NCBI RefSeq assembly: GCF_003048875.2
Contig: NZ_CP049264.1
Span: 744,001 to 808,000, forward strand
DNA length: 64,000 bases
Direction of reading: 5' to 3'
Source of the DNA: Campylobacter concisus
GTDB taxonomy: Bacteria; Campylobacterota; Campylobacteria; Campylobacterales; Campylobacteraceae
Each line of letters begins with the position of its first letter. The stretch's first letter is position 1. Of this stretch, positions 45,845 through 54,515 are shown one piece after another. The notes under the pieces were generated by a model that was not told the origin of the DNA, did no database searches, and saw only the letters and a program-made list of their open reading frames with translations. Position numbers and translations under genes: made by a program.

Positions 45845-46296
45845 TTTTCTCGTAAAACATATAGAATTTAGGGGAAAAATAACGAATTTTAAATTTTTGT
45901 TTGCTTTGTATTTATAATTATAACTTTTATGAAACTGGAGTAAAAATTTATAAAAAATTGCTATTTAAATTTAGCTTTTTAAGTAAAATTTATAGTTTGG
46001 CAAAAGCAAGAAATTTGCGCTTTTGAGGGATTAAAATTTAAATTTGTATCGTTTTGTTGATTTATTGTCTATTTTATTAGATTGGTTTAAGCTTCAAAGC
46101 AAAATAACAAAAAAGTGAAATTTGGAGTGTTTTACTCTTGATTTTGTGAAGAAATTTTAAAAAGATTAAATAAAAAAATTAATTTCATACCAAGTTGTGA
46201 CAAAATTTAGGCTCAAAAATCAAAAAATTTCATAGATAAATTTGCAAAATTTTGATGAGAAATTTGGTCGCAGGGTAAATTTATATATTTTTAAAT
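45845..46296. other. AT-rich gap between chemoreceptor gene and rnpB
   Basis: About 450 bp with no credible gene on either strand. It is dominated by A/T runs and AAATTT words. Only the flanking promoters (45833-45838 and 46297-46302) could be identified. Confidence 0.6.
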
Positions 46297-46302
46297 ATAA
46301 TC
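46297..46302 (+). promoter_or_regulatory. rnpB -10 box
   Basis: TATAAT about 8 bp before the predicted 5' end of the RNase P RNA. Confidence 0.7.
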
Positions 46303-46308
46303 ACGCTC

Positions 46309-46632
46309 TGGCACGGTAAGCGGTCGCTTTTGCATCTTGCAAAAGAGGAAAGTCCGAGCTGCGATAAGACAAAGTTCCATCTAACGGATGGCTAGGGAAA
46401 CCTAAGGGATAGTGTAACAGAAAGCAAACTTCCGCTTCGGCGGTAAAGGTGAAACGGCGGAGTAAGAGCCCACCGGCGCGCTTGGTAACTTGCGCGGCCA
46501 TATAAACCCAACTTGCAGCAAGAAGGGATGGTTTTGGTCTTATATTAAAACCCTTCGCTAGAGCTTGTTTGTAAAAGCAAGAGTAGATAAATGATCGCTC
46601 AAGACAGAACTCGGCTTAACGCCGTGCCTTCG
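46309..46632 (+). ncRNA. rnpB: RNase P RNA (type A)
   Basis: RNase P RNA is the ribozyme that trims tRNA 5' ends. The universal segments are present: GAGGAAAGTCCGAGCT at 46345-46360, ACAGAAA near 46419, GGTGAAACGG and AGTAAGAGCCCACCG in the specificity and core regions, and GATAAATGATCGC plus ACAGAACTCGGCTTA at the 3' side. The P1 helix pairs GGCACGG (46311-46317) with CCGTGCC (46622-46628). The ends are set from P1 and the promoter and are uncertain by a few bases. Confidence 0.95.
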
Positions 46633-46684
46633 CTTAAATTTAGAGTAAATTTCAAGTAGTAAGCAGTTGGTAAATTTAAAAGAT

Positions 46685-46723
46685 TTTCAAGACAAAACCG
46701 GCAAATTTGCCATGCCTTGAAAG
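46685..46723. terminator. Compound hairpin between rnpB and the flagellar genes
   Basis: Outer arms TTTTCAAG / CTTGAAAG (46685-46692, 46716-46723) enclose the palindrome GGCAAATTTGCC (46700-46711). It lies between convergent rnpB and the FliT-like gene and may end either transcript; T-tracts are weak. Confidence 0.45.
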
Positions 46724-46735
46724 TTTGAGATTAGA

Positions 46736-46963
46736 TTAATTTTTTACGTATTTTTGAGCTTTTTGCAGTTTTGTAAGCTCGTTTTGGATGTGTGAAGATT
46801 TAGTTTTAAAAAGCTCTATCGCACCGCCGATTAGCGCTTGTGCTTCTTGAGCTGAAGCTAAGCTTTTAAACATATCTTCGCTAAAGCTTTGTGATAGTGC
46901 AGCTAGCTTTCTTGTATCTTCGTTTATTAACGCTAGCTTAAATTCATTGATCCAGCTATTCAC
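46736..46963 (-). CDS. FliT-like small flagellar-cluster protein
   Basis: This 75-aa protein is all-helical and follows fliS, overlapping it by 8 bp (GTG start). In many bacteria the gene after fliS is fliT, the FliD chaperone; the Campylobacter counterpart is small and annotated as hypothetical. It contains only short helices (FKLALINEDTRKLAALSQSF, then SSHIQNELTKLQKAQKYVKN). A FliT-like role is inferred from context and size. Confidence 0.7.
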   Translation of the reverse strand: MNSWINEFKLALINEDTRKLAALSQSFSEDMFKSLASAQEAQALIGGAIELFKTKSSHIQNELTKLQKAQKYVKN

Positions 46964-47327
46964 CTGATGTTACCTCCCTCCATGCTTCTGATAACTGCTT
47001 TACGACATTTGTTACTTCATTTAGCGCTGCTATATCGTTTTGGATATTTGCCATAGCAAGAAGCTGCATCTGTCTTGTATAAAGTCCGCTAAGGTAGTGA
47101 GCCACGTCGCCTTGAGAATAATCAAGCGAGTTTAAAAGCTCGACAAAGATAGCGTTTGCTCTGTTTATATAATAGACTTTTTTCTCTATATCTCCAGCTT
47201 CGATCGCTTTTTTTGTGCGAAATATAAATTTCAAAATTCCGTCATAAAGCATTTCTATTAATTTAGTCGGGGACTCGATGCCCCCGAAACTCGACTGTGC
47301 GTATGCACTATATGCACTTTGATTCAT
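46956..47327 (-). CDS. fliS: Flagellin export chaperone FliS
   Basis: FliS binds flagellin C-termini in the cytoplasm and keeps them unfolded for export. The 123-aa helical protein starts MNQSAYSAYAQSSFGG and contains PTKLIEMLYDGILKF and KVYYINRANAIFVELLNSLD, family-typical helices. Third in the flaG-fliD-fliS operon, 9 bp after fliD. The end overlaps the FliT-like gene. Confidence 0.94.
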   Translation of the reverse strand: MNQSAYSAYAQSSFGGIESPTKLIEMLYDGILKFIFRTKKAIEAGDIEKKVYYINRANAIFVELLNSLDYSQGDVAHYLSGLYTRQMQLLAMANIQNDIAALNEVTNVVKQLSEAWREVTSGE

Positions 47328-47336
47328 TTTTCTCTC

Positions 47337-49097
47337 TTATTTTCTACTGTTTATCTCAGCATCTATCATTGATTTTAGAGTTGAGAACTGATTTTCTAAA
47401 CTTGCGATGATAGCGTTGTACTTGATAAAGCGCTCTTGCATCGTTGTATATTTCTCATCTAAAAGCTTTTGAGTGCTCTCTTTATTTTTAGTGATAGACT
47501 CACTCTCGTCTTTTAGCTGATTTTGCATAGCTATCATAGTGCCTTTCTTGCCAACAGCACCATCAAGCATCTTAGCTAGCTTTGTAAATAGACCATCAGT
47601 TTTTTTAGTCACTGGATTTACAGTGGCTTCACTCATACCAAGAGTTGCTAGTGCAGAAGCCTTGCCTTTTACTTCGATATTTTCGCCATCACTTCTTTTT
47701 AAGATGATCCTCTTGCCGCTTTGATCAAGGCTAGCTGTGACTCCGTCGATACCAGCGTCATTGATAGCTTGTTGAAGTTTTAGAGCGTTATCCTCAGCTG
47801 TCCCGCCAGCTGCGGTTGAAAATATAACTGACTTGCCATTTATCGTTAGATCGCCAGCTTGGATATTTAACGCACCTGCGCTAACGGTTGAGTTACCCAT
47901 GTAGCTTATCGGCTCAGTCTTGCTTGAACCCATAAAAAATTTCTGAATTTCTTCTGGATCTTTGCTAAGAGCTGCGTTAAATTTATTTAGATCAAGCTGA
48001 AGCTGACCGTCTTTATCTGGCACTATGCCAAATTTACTTAGCGCTTTGCCTTCGCTATCTTGACCATTGACTAGACGTCCGATGTTTGATCTAAGGCTTG
48101 AAATTTCACTCACACCTTGAAAAGTGCCAGCGCCTTTTTCTTCGTCATACTTTGTAGCGATCTCAAGGTTCATGGTCATTAGGTTGTAGTCTTTTATAAA
48201 CTCTTCAACCGCTTTCACAACCTCTTCAGTGTTTTGAGAGACGCTGACATTTGTCCTACCAGTCTCATTTAGAGTGATATTTATACCAGGTCTTAGATCA
48301 TCAAAGCTGTTTTTGCTTCTTTTGATATTTACGCCGTTATATGTAAATTCTGCATCTTGCGCTTTTAGAATTCTATTTTTCTCCAAATTTGATGTCATCT
48401 TTGGCGAGCCATCAGGATTTGTTAGCGCTGTGCCGTGCTCGTCTGTGTCTTGAAACTGCGTATCATCCCAGCCAAGCTTGTCTAAGATGCCAGCTGTGTC
48501 GTTTGAAAATTTGATAGTCTGTGTAGCGCCAGTGCTGCCTGATTGAAGCATTATTTGATTTGGTTTATCGCCACCAACATTTAAAATTCTAGCTTGCAAC
48601 TTGCCACCGCTTACGTCATTTATCTTATCAACGATATCTTGATATGTTGTCGATCTTGTCACGCCGATAGAGAACTTTTGTCCGTCGATCTCAACGTCAA
48701 ATGAGCCAGTGCTTGTTGCGCCCACTATCTCTGAAGCTTTTTTGAAATTTTTGCTTTGAAATGTATCTTTTTGAGCAAGTTTTTGCACATCGATACTAAA
48801 GCTTTGCACGCTAACGCCGTTTGCAGCAGAAGCTGTGACGCTTTTGCCGGCGTTATTTGTATTTCTTTTTAGATAAAGTGCCTCGCCACCAAGTGTTTTA
48901 CCACTAACGTTTACGTTACTAACAAGAGTTTTTAGAGCCGCAAGGTCCTTTTGCTTAAGCTCGTTTTTCTCCAGCCTTGTTGTAAGTGGTTTGATCTGTC
49001 CAGCCTCATCAGCCTCTTTTAGTTTTTTGATAAGCTCATCGTTTAGGCCGCTATTTTTTGTACCGATGCCTAAATTTGTTACGTTACCTACTGCCAT
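47337..49097 (-). CDS. fliD: Flagellar filament cap protein FliD
   Basis: FliD caps the growing filament and guides flagellin insertion. The 586-aa protein has the N-terminal coiled region, with LGIGTKNSGLNDELIKKL and IKPLTTRLEKNELKQKDL, a FliD N-domain, and the C-terminal region ending in YTTMQERFIKYNAIIASLENQFSTLKSMIDAEINSRK-like coiled coil. Residues 400-480 form an ntD2/D3-type insert. It lies 2 bp after flaG. Confidence 0.95.
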   Translation of the reverse strand: MAVGNVTNLGIGTKNSGLNDELIKKLKEADEAGQIKPLTTRLEKNELKQKDLAALKTLVSNVNVSGKTLGGEALYLKRNTNNAGKSVTASAANGVSVQSFSIDVQKLAQKDTFQSKNFKKASEIVGATSTGSFDVEIDGQKFSIGVTRSTTYQDIVDKINDVSGGKLQARILNVGGDKPNQIMLQSGSTGATQTIKFSNDTAGILDKLGWDDTQFQDTDEHGTALTNPDGSPKMTSNLEKNRILKAQDAEFTYNGVNIKRSKNSFDDLRPGINITLNETGRTNVSVSQNTEEVVKAVEEFIKDYNLMTMNLEIATKYDEEKGAGTFQGVSEISSLRSNIGRLVNGQDSEGKALSKFGIVPDKDGQLQLDLNKFNAALSKDPEEIQKFFMGSSKTEPISYMGNSTVSAGALNIQAGDLTINGKSVIFSTAAGGTAEDNALKLQQAINDAGIDGVTASLDQSGKRIILKRSDGENIEVKGKASALATLGMSEATVNPVTKKTDGLFTKLAKMLDGAVGKKGTMIAMQNQLKDESESITKNKESTQKLLDEKYTTMQERFIKYNAIIASLENQFSTLKSMIDAEINSRK

Positions 49098-49099
49098 TT

Positions 49100-49495
49100 T
49101 TAACTCTCCTTGTCAAAAAGTATTCCGATACTTTCTTTGAAATACTCGCTAATTTTTATAGCTTCTTTGCTCGGAAGCTGTGTTATCTCTTCGCCTGTTT
49201 TGGCGTCTTTTACTTGCACTACCATTAAATTTAACTTCTCGTTGTAAGCAAATCTTACATTAGTATCGAGCTGCTGCATCTGATAGTTTAGCCTATCAGT
49301 GACCTCTCTTGTCTTTCTAGCAAGATCCTCGTTGCTAAGTCCGTCAAGCTCGTTAACATCCTTTGATTTGCCGTTTTTATCGGCATTTACTTTGACATCA
49401 GAGTGCTCGATAGGTCTGCTGTCTATCTGACGCTGAGTCGACGTGCTCATGTTTGCATCAAGTGTTTGATTTGCCGCTGCTTTGAAAATTTCCAT
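49100..49495 (-). CDS. flaG: Flagellar protein FlaG
   Basis: FlaG affects filament length in Campylobacter. The 131-aa protein has the FlaG domain in the C-terminal half: LNYQMQQLDTNVRFAYNEKLNLMVVQVKDAKTGE followed by ITQLPSKEAIKISEYFKE. The N-terminal half is Ser/Thr/Asn-rich and disordered. It is the first gene of the flaG-fliD-fliS operon, preceded by a sigma-28-like promoter on the minus strand. Confidence 0.92.
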   Translation of the reverse strand: MEIFKAAANQTLDANMSTSTQRQIDSRPIEHSDVKVNADKNGKSKDVNELDGLSNEDLARKTREVTDRLNYQMQQLDTNVRFAYNEKLNLMVVQVKDAKTGEEITQLPSKEAIKISEYFKESIGILFDKES

Positions 49496-49527
49496 AGTTT
49501 TACTCCTTAAAACTTACGCTAGCTCCT

Positions 49528-49554
49528 ACATCGGTAAAATTTTAAATTCCTTTA
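49528..49554 (-). promoter_or_regulatory. Sigma-28 (FliA) promoter candidate for flaG-fliD-fliS
   Basis: On the minus strand TAAAGGAA (49547-49554) is separated by 11 bp from ACCGATGT (49528-49535). The E. coli FliA consensus is TAAAGTTT-N11-GCCGATAA. It lies 32 bp before the flaG ATG. Confidence 0.65.
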
Positions 49555-49614
49555 GTATTTATATAAATTTTTGATTATTTAGGTTAAAATCTAGCAAAAT
49601 TTATAGGACGGGAT

Positions 49615-49959
49615 ATGAAAATTTCATTTGAATGCGACTGCATTTTGCTGCAAAAGACCTTGCTGCTTTTTTGTGGAAATTTAGCCGCTCATCATAAGGA
49701 TTGTGATTTTGTAGTAAGTGACCGTGAGATCGTCACAAAAAAACCGCTATTTATAATAGGTAAGAACGCTCATCTTTCTCATCCATTCACAAGAGCCACT
49801 CTTCTTGATACACTCGAGGAGTTTTACTCAGCCACGCAAATTTCAAAGGCAAAAGAGCCAGATCAGATAGTAAATGAAAAGAGTTTGGAGCAAAAAGTAT
49901 CACTTTTAATAGATAAATTTAAAGCTGATCTGCTTGAAATTTTAAGGGCAAATCAGTGA
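49615..49959 (+). CDS. Conserved hypothetical protein next to rsmD
   Basis: This 114-aa soluble protein has an N-terminal domain (MKISFECDCILLQKTLLLFCGN, with two Cys) and a Glu/Lys-rich helical C-terminal part. I do not recognise a family. C. jejuni has a small gene in the same position before rsmD and flgI. Its stop overlaps the rsmD start by 4 bp. Confidence 0.75.
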   Translation: MKISFECDCILLQKTLLLFCGNLAAHHKDCDFVVSDREIVTKKPLFIIGKNAHLSHPFTRATLLDTLEEFYSATQISKAKEPDQIVNEKSLEQKVSLLIDKFKADLLEILRANQ

Positions 49960-50522
49960 AGCTCTACACCAAAATTTCAAGTGGTAAATTTAAAGGTAAA
50001 AGGCTTGAGCTACCAAGTCTAAGCACGACAAGAAGCACAAAAAGCATCGTAAAAGAGTCCTTTTTCAACGTCATTAGAGATGAAATTTACTCGCTTACAT
50101 TTATAGAGGGCTTTGGCGGAAGCGGCGTGATGGCAAGCGAGGCTGTTGGCAACGGAGCGCACGAGGCCATCGCTATCGAAAAAGATAGAGCCGCTTTTAA
50201 GATCACGCAAAGCAACCTTGCAAGCCTGGAGTGTACAAATTTAAAAGCGATAAATGGCGACAGTTTTGCGCTTTTGCCTGACCTTGTAAATTCGCAAAAT
50301 GGCAAGGTTTTACTATATCTTGATCCGCCATTTGACATAAGAGCTGGCTTTGATGATATCTACGAAAAGCTTGTAAATTTGATCTCGAAGCTAAAAAAAG
50401 AGAAAATTTATATGATAGTTTTTGAGCATAACAGCGACTTTAAATTTGGCGATGAAATTTCTGCATACAAGCTTGTTAAATTTAAAAAATTTGGAGCCAC
50501 TTCTCTCTCTTATTTTCAGTAA
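49956..50522 (+). CDS. rsmD: 16S rRNA (guanine(966)-N(2))-methyltransferase RsmD
   Basis: RsmD methylates N2 of G966 in 16S rRNA. The 188-aa protein shows the SAM-binding FIEGFGGSGVMASEAVGNGA, AIAIEKD and the catalytic LYLDPPFD (DPPF) motif. An N-terminal KISSGKFKGKRLELP matches the RNA-binding part. It overlaps the upstream hypothetical gene by 4 bp. The flgI operon starts 56 bp after it with its own sigma-54 promoter. Confidence 0.92.
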   Translation: MKLYTKISSGKFKGKRLELPSLSTTRSTKSIVKESFFNVIRDEIYSLTFIEGFGGSGVMASEAVGNGAHEAIAIEKDRAAFKITQSNLASLECTNLKAINGDSFALLPDLVNSQNGKVLLYLDPPFDIRAGFDDIYEKLVNLISKLKKEKIYMIVFEHNSDFKFGDEISAYKLVKFKKFGATSLSYFQ

Positions 50523-50525
50523 AAT

Positions 50526-50543
50526 TTGGAACATCTTTTGCTT
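50526..50543 (+). promoter_or_regulatory. Sigma-54 promoter of flgI
   Basis: TTGGAACATCTTTTGCTT has GG and GC separated by 10 bp, matching the sigma-54 -24/-12 consensus (TGGCAC-N5-TTGC) closely. It lies 36 bp before the flgI ATG and fits the RpoN-controlled middle flagellar class in Campylobacter. Confidence 0.85.
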
Positions 50544-50578
50544 TAAAAACCTAAAATAGCTAAATTTTAGGAAAAAAT

Positions 50579-51631
50579 ATGAAAAAAATTTTATCTTTTG
50601 TAGCAGCTTCAGTGATAGCTACTTCAGCCTTTGCTACGCAGATAAAAGAGCTTGCAAACATCGTTGGCGTAAGGGATAACCAGCTAATAGGCTATGGTTT
50701 AGTCGTCGGACTAAACGGCACAGGGGATGGCTCAACGTCAAAATTTACGATCCAGTCGCTATCAAACATGCTTCAAGGCGTAAATGTCAAGATAAATCCA
50801 GATGATATCAAGTCTAAAAACGCAGCTGCTGTTATGGTGACGGCAAAATTACCTGCATTTGCAAGGCATGGCGACAAGCTTGATATCGAGATCTCATCTA
50901 TCGGCGATGCAAAAAGCTTGCAAGGTGGCACCCTTCTTATGACTCCGCTAAAAGGCGTTGATGGCGATATCTACGCTTTGGCTCAAGGACCTCTAAGTAT
51001 CGGTGGCAAGAGCGTAGGCAGAAGTGGCGGCAACCACCCAACCGTTGGTACTATCCTAAATGGTGCCCTTGTGGAGCGCGAGGTCACTTACGATATCTAC
51101 AATCAAGATAGCATAAAACTAAGCCTAAAAGATACAAATTTTAAAACCGCTCTTGATATCCAAAACGCTATAAATGCAAACATTTCAGACGACACCGCAA
51201 AGGCGATCGATCCAAGAACGGTTATCGTCAAAAAGCCAGATGATGTTAGCATCATCGAGCTTGCAAGCGCTGTGCTTGATCTTGATGTCGAGTATAAGCC
51301 AGATGAAAAGATCGTAGTTGATGAGAGAACTGGCACGATAGTTAGCGGTATAAACGCGGTAGTTAGTCCAGTTGTGATAACTCATGGCGCCATAACTATA
51401 AAGATAGAGCCAAATAGCTACGAAGAGGCGGCGCAAAATGATGTAAATATAGGTAGCGACACCTCGGTGGCTCCTAGTCAAAATTTACTTAAAATTTCAG
51501 GTGAGAAAACAACCGTTGCAAACGTAACAAGAGCGCTAAACAAGCTTGGAGCAACACCAAGCGACATCATCTCGATACTTGAAAATTTAAAACGAGTTGG
51601 TGCGATACAAGTCGATCTGGAGATAATATAA
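50579..51631 (+). CDS. flgI: Flagellar P-ring protein FlgI
   Basis: FlgI forms the periplasmic P-ring around the flagellar rod. The 350-aa protein has a signal peptide ([19 protein letters not shown]) and family motifs [53 protein letters not shown] and [23 protein letters not shown]. Length is normal. It starts the operon flgI-flgJ-flgM-flgN-flgK. The flgJ-like ATG overlaps its stop by one base. Confidence 0.96.
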   Translation: MKKILSFVAASVIATSAFATQIKELANIVGVRDNQLIGYGLVVGLNGTGDGSTSKFTIQSLSNMLQGVNVKINPDDIKSKNAAAVMVTAKLPAFARHGDKLDIEISSIGDAKSLQGGTLLMTPLKGVDGDIYALAQGPLSIGGKSVGRSGGNHPTVGTILNGALVEREVTYDIYNQDSIKLSLKDTNFKTALDIQNAINANISDDTAKAIDPRTVIVKKPDDVSIIELASAVLDLDVEYKPDEKIVVDERTGTIVSGINAVVSPVVITHGAITIKIEPNSYEEAAQNDVNIGSDTSVAPSQNLLKISGEKTTVANVTRALNKLGATPSDIISILENLKRVGAIQVDLEII

Positions 51632-51930
51632 TGCAAATAGACAACACCTTAGCACTAAATTCATATAGTGACATCTCAGCAAACAAGATAAAAAATGCAA
51701 ATGCCAAACAAGATGCACTTTTGAAAGAGCAAACTGATGCTTTTGAAGCATTTATGGTAAAAGCTGTTCTTGATATCGCTTTAAAAGAAGATGATAAGAA
51801 CTCACTCTATCCAAAAGCCGCTGGCAGCGATATTTACAGGTCTATGTATAACGACGCTATGAGCAAAGCTTTGAGTGGAAATTTAGGTTTTTCAGAACTT
51901 TTATACGATTTTTTGAAGAGAGACTCTTAA
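51631..51930 (+). CDS. flgJ: FlgJ-like rod-binding protein (no muramidase domain)
   Basis: This 99-aa protein matches only the N-terminal rod-binding domain of FlgJ ([24 protein letters not shown], then [16 protein letters not shown]). The C-terminal peptidoglycan hydrolase domain of E. coli FlgJ is absent, as usual in epsilonproteobacteria. Its partner muramidase must be elsewhere. Start ATG overlaps the flgI stop; the flgM promoter begins near its end. Confidence 0.85.
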   Translation: MQIDNTLALNSYSDISANKIKNANAKQDALLKEQTDAFEAFMVKAVLDIALKEDDKNSLYPKAAGSDIYRSMYNDAMSKALSGNLGFSELLYDFLKRDS

Positions 51931-51953
51931 GTAAATTTATATTTTGCCGATGT
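51928..51953 (+). promoter_or_regulatory. Sigma-28 (FliA) promoter candidate for flgM
   Basis: TAAGTAAA (51928-51935), 10 bp, GCCGATGT (51946-51953). The spacer is one base shorter than the E. coli 11-bp norm. The -10 matches GCCGATAA at 6 of 8 positions. It lies 35 bp before the chosen flgM ATG. Confidence 0.7.
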
Positions 51954-51988
51954 AGTGATATAAACATTTTATTTTAAGAGGTATGGAT

Positions 51989-52192
51989 ATGATAACTCCT
52001 TTGAACCAAAGACCAAACTACCAGGCAAATACGCTAAATAAAAATAGCGATGCTAGAGTTGAAAATGAAAACAAAGAAGTAAAAACAAACGAAAACGCAA
52101 AGGTAAAAGAGATAGCTGATGCAATAGCAAATGGCACCTATCAGGTAGATATCTCTAAAACAGCAAAAGCTGTGGCTGATGCGTTGCTCTAA
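51989..52192 (+). CDS. flgM: Anti-sigma-28 factor FlgM
   Basis: FlgM binds sigma-28 (FliA) and holds late flagellar genes off until it is exported. The 67-aa protein is short, as in Campylobacter. Its C-terminal half (VKEIADAIANGTYQVDISKTAKAVADALL) is the sigma-binding helix set. The N-terminal half is disordered. I chose ATG 51989 because AAGAGG has a proper 7-nt spacing to it; the ATG at 51983 has only one base. The sigma-28-like promoter upstream gives feedback control. Confidence 0.85.
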   Translation: MITPLNQRPNYQANTLNKNSDARVENENKEVKTNENAKVKEIADAIANGTYQVDISKTAKAVADALL

Positions 52193-52208
52193 ATTTAAAG
52201 GAATTTAA

Positions 52209-52640
52209 ATGATAAAGAAGCTTTTGGACGAGGCCATAGGCGAGCTAGACGAGCTTATAAATTTAACGATGCAAGATATCGCCAACATAAAAGAGGCGAA
52301 GCACTCAAGCGTTGATGAGAGCGTGAAGAAGAAAAATGCTCTCGTGCGCGCTTTTGAAGATACCAAAAGAGCTTTGGATAAAGAGCTACTAAGGGTCTCA
52401 AAAGAGAGTGGCACTACGACACTTGCAAATGTTTTAGATGATGAAGTGAAGTCAAAGCTAGTGCTTATGCGTTCAAAGCTCGAAATTTTGCATAAAGTAA
52501 ATAAAGAATATGCAAGACACGTCGTTGTTGTGAAGGAGTTTTTTGACTCACTTAGCAAAAAAGTCTTTGGTACTCAAACTAATGAATACGGCCAAGACGG
52601 CAGCGGCACAGATAATAATTTTTACAAATCAAGGGTTTAA
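52209..52640 (+). CDS. flgN: FlgN-like flagellar export chaperone
   Basis: FlgN carries the hook-filament junction proteins FlgK and FlgL to the export gate. The 143-aa protein is helical (MIKKLLDEAIGELDELINLT, then VLDDEVKSKLVLMRSKLEILHKVN) and sits between flgM and flgK, the usual place. A tail of Gly/Asp/Asn-rich residues ends it. The family match rests on length, helical pattern and context rather than invariant residues. flgK begins 3 bp after its stop. Confidence 0.82.
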   Translation: MIKKLLDEAIGELDELINLTMQDIANIKEAKHSSVDESVKKKNALVRAFEDTKRALDKELLRVSKESGTTTLANVLDDEVKSKLVLMRSKLEILHKVNKEYARHVVVVKEFFDSLSKKVFGTQTNEYGQDGSGTDNNFYKSRV

Positions 52641-52643
52641 CAA

Positions 52644-54515
52644 ATGGCTAATATCTTTATGTCATTAGGCACAGGCGTTTCAGGGCTAAATGCAGCCCAA
52701 GTGCAAATAAGCACAACTGGAAACAACATCACAAACGCCGATAGTAACTACTACACAAGGCAGCGTGTAGTCCAGTCAGCATCTCCAGCGATGAACACAG
52801 TCCCTGGCGGAGTTGGCACAGGCACACAAGTAGATACTGTGACAAGACTTCACGACGAGTTTGCCTATTCAAGATTAAAATATTCATCATCAAATTTAGA
52901 AAATACAGGCTATAAGCAAAGAATTTTACAAGAGGCGACAAAATACTTCCCAGACCTAAAAGATAACGGCATGGTAAAAGATATACAGGAGTATTTTGCT
53001 GCGTGGAACAACTTTGCTTCAAACCCAGACGAGGGCGCTCAAAAGGTAAATTTGATAAACAAAGCTAGCGTTTTAACAGCTAGCATCAACCGCTCATCAA
53101 AGATGCTTTATGATATGCACACGCAGATAGATGAGACCATAAAGATAAATATAAACGAGATAAACTCACTTGGCAAGCAAATAGCAAACATCAATAAGCA
53201 AATTCAAAGAGTTGAATCTGGCGCAGACGCTGGCATCAAGATAAATGCAAACGATCTTCGCGACAAGCGCGATGAGCTAGAGCTTGCTATGTCAAAGCTA
53301 GTAAATACAGCTGTTTATAAAAGCGATCTAAAAAGCGAGTCAAGGATAGATACAGGCATAAGCGATCAAGGAAGATACTACAACTTAAATATCGGCGGTG
53401 TGAGCATCGTTGATGGCGTAAATTTTCATGAAATTTCTATGAGCTCAACCGAGAGTGGTCAATACACGAAAATTTATTATGAAAGAGAAGATGGCAGACG
53501 CATCCCTATGGAGGAGAAGATCACAAATGGCAAGATAGGCGCTGCGCTTGATCTTAGAGGTCGCAACTACGAGCCAGACAATGATAAATTTAGCGATGGT
53601 ATCATCCAAAAATATATCGACAATCTAAATACATTTTCAAAAACTTTAATAACTAGCACAAACAATGTCTATGCCGAGTCTGCAGTTGAAATTTCAAACT
53701 CAGATCCGATCAGCTACCTAGAAAATGACAAGACGCTGATGAACCACGACAACAGCATAAGAAACGGCAGTTTTGATGCTATCGTTTATGACAACAAGGG
53801 TAACGTCGTAGCTAAAAAGACTATCGAGATAAACGGCACAACGACGATGAATGATACAAAATACGGCAACTCTGTTGTGCAGGATTTTAACTCAAATTCA
53901 GACGATAATAACGACAACAACATGCTAAATGACGTCGATGACTTTTTTGAAGCGTCGTATTTTTATGATAAAAACACGCACCAAGGCACATTTGCGCTCA
54001 TACCAAAGCAAGCTCAAGGGCTTTATAGTATCTCAATAGTCGATCACGGCACAAATTTCCCAGGTGTTGTTGGTATTAACAGATTTTTCTCTGGCACAAA
54101 CTCAAATACAATCGGCATCAATCAAAATTTTACCCAAGATCACACAAAGCTTCGTGCCTACTCAAAGCCAGTCGTGGGAAACAACGAAGTTGCAAACAAG
54201 ATGATCCAGCTTCAGTACCAAAAGCAGACATTTTACTCAAGTGGCACTGCGCTTGATAGAGATGAGACGATCGAGGGATATTACCGATATTTTACGACCG
54301 ATATGGCGAGCGATACCGAGGCGAACAACACTATCCACGACACAAATACATCTTTGCAAAGGACTGCTGAAGAGGAATTTCAATCAACAAGCGGCGTAGA
54401 TACCAACGAAGAGCTTACAAATTTGATCCGCTTTCAAGCAAGCTACGGCGCAGCAGCAAAGATCATCACGACCGTTGATCAGATGCTTGACACCCTTCTT
54501 TCACTAAAACAATGA
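52644..54515 (+). CDS. flgK: Flagellar hook-associated protein FlgK
   Basis: FlgK (HAP1) is the first hook-filament junction protein. The 623-aa protein starts with MANIFMSLGTGVSGLNAAQVQISTTGNNITNADS, the rod/hook-type N-terminal motif with NNI(T/A)N. It ends with the coiled-coil C-terminal segment LTNLIRFQASYGAAAKIITTVDQMLDTLLSL. The central part is a long variable surface domain. Length is usual for Campylobacter. It overlaps the next gene by 4 bp. Confidence 0.95.
   Translation: MANIFMSLGTGVSGLNAAQVQISTTGNNITNADSNYYTRQRVVQSASPAMNTVPGGVGTGTQVDTVTRLHDEFAYSRLKYSSSNLENTGYKQRILQEATKYFPDLKDNGMVKDIQEYFAAWNNFASNPDEGAQKVNLINKASVLTASINRSSKMLYDMHTQIDETIKININEINSLGKQIANINKQIQRVESGADAGIKINANDLRDKRDELELAMSKLVNTAVYKSDLKSESRIDTGISDQGRYYNLNIGGVSIVDGVNFHEISMSSTESGQYTKIYYEREDGRRIPMEEKITNGKIGAALDLRGRNYEPDNDKFSDGIIQKYIDNLNTFSKTLITSTNNVYAESAVEISNSDPISYLENDKTLMNHDNSIRNGSFDAIVYDNKGNVVAKKTIEINGTTTMNDTKYGNSVVQDFNSNSDDNNDNNMLNDVDDFFEASYFYDKNTHQGTFALIPKQAQGLYSISIVDHGTNFPGVVGINRFFSGTNSNTIGINQNFTQDHTKLRAYSKPVVGNNEVANKMIQLQYQKQTFYSSGTALDRDETIEGYYRYFTTDMASDTEANNTIHDTNTSLQRTAEEEFQSTSGVDTNEELTNLIRFQASYGAAAKIITTVDQMLDTLLSLKQ

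Noticed and set aside
45845-46296. Hidden small RNA or gene in the gap before rnpB
   Set aside because: No promoter-hairpin combination or coding pattern stands out beyond the known flanking promoters.
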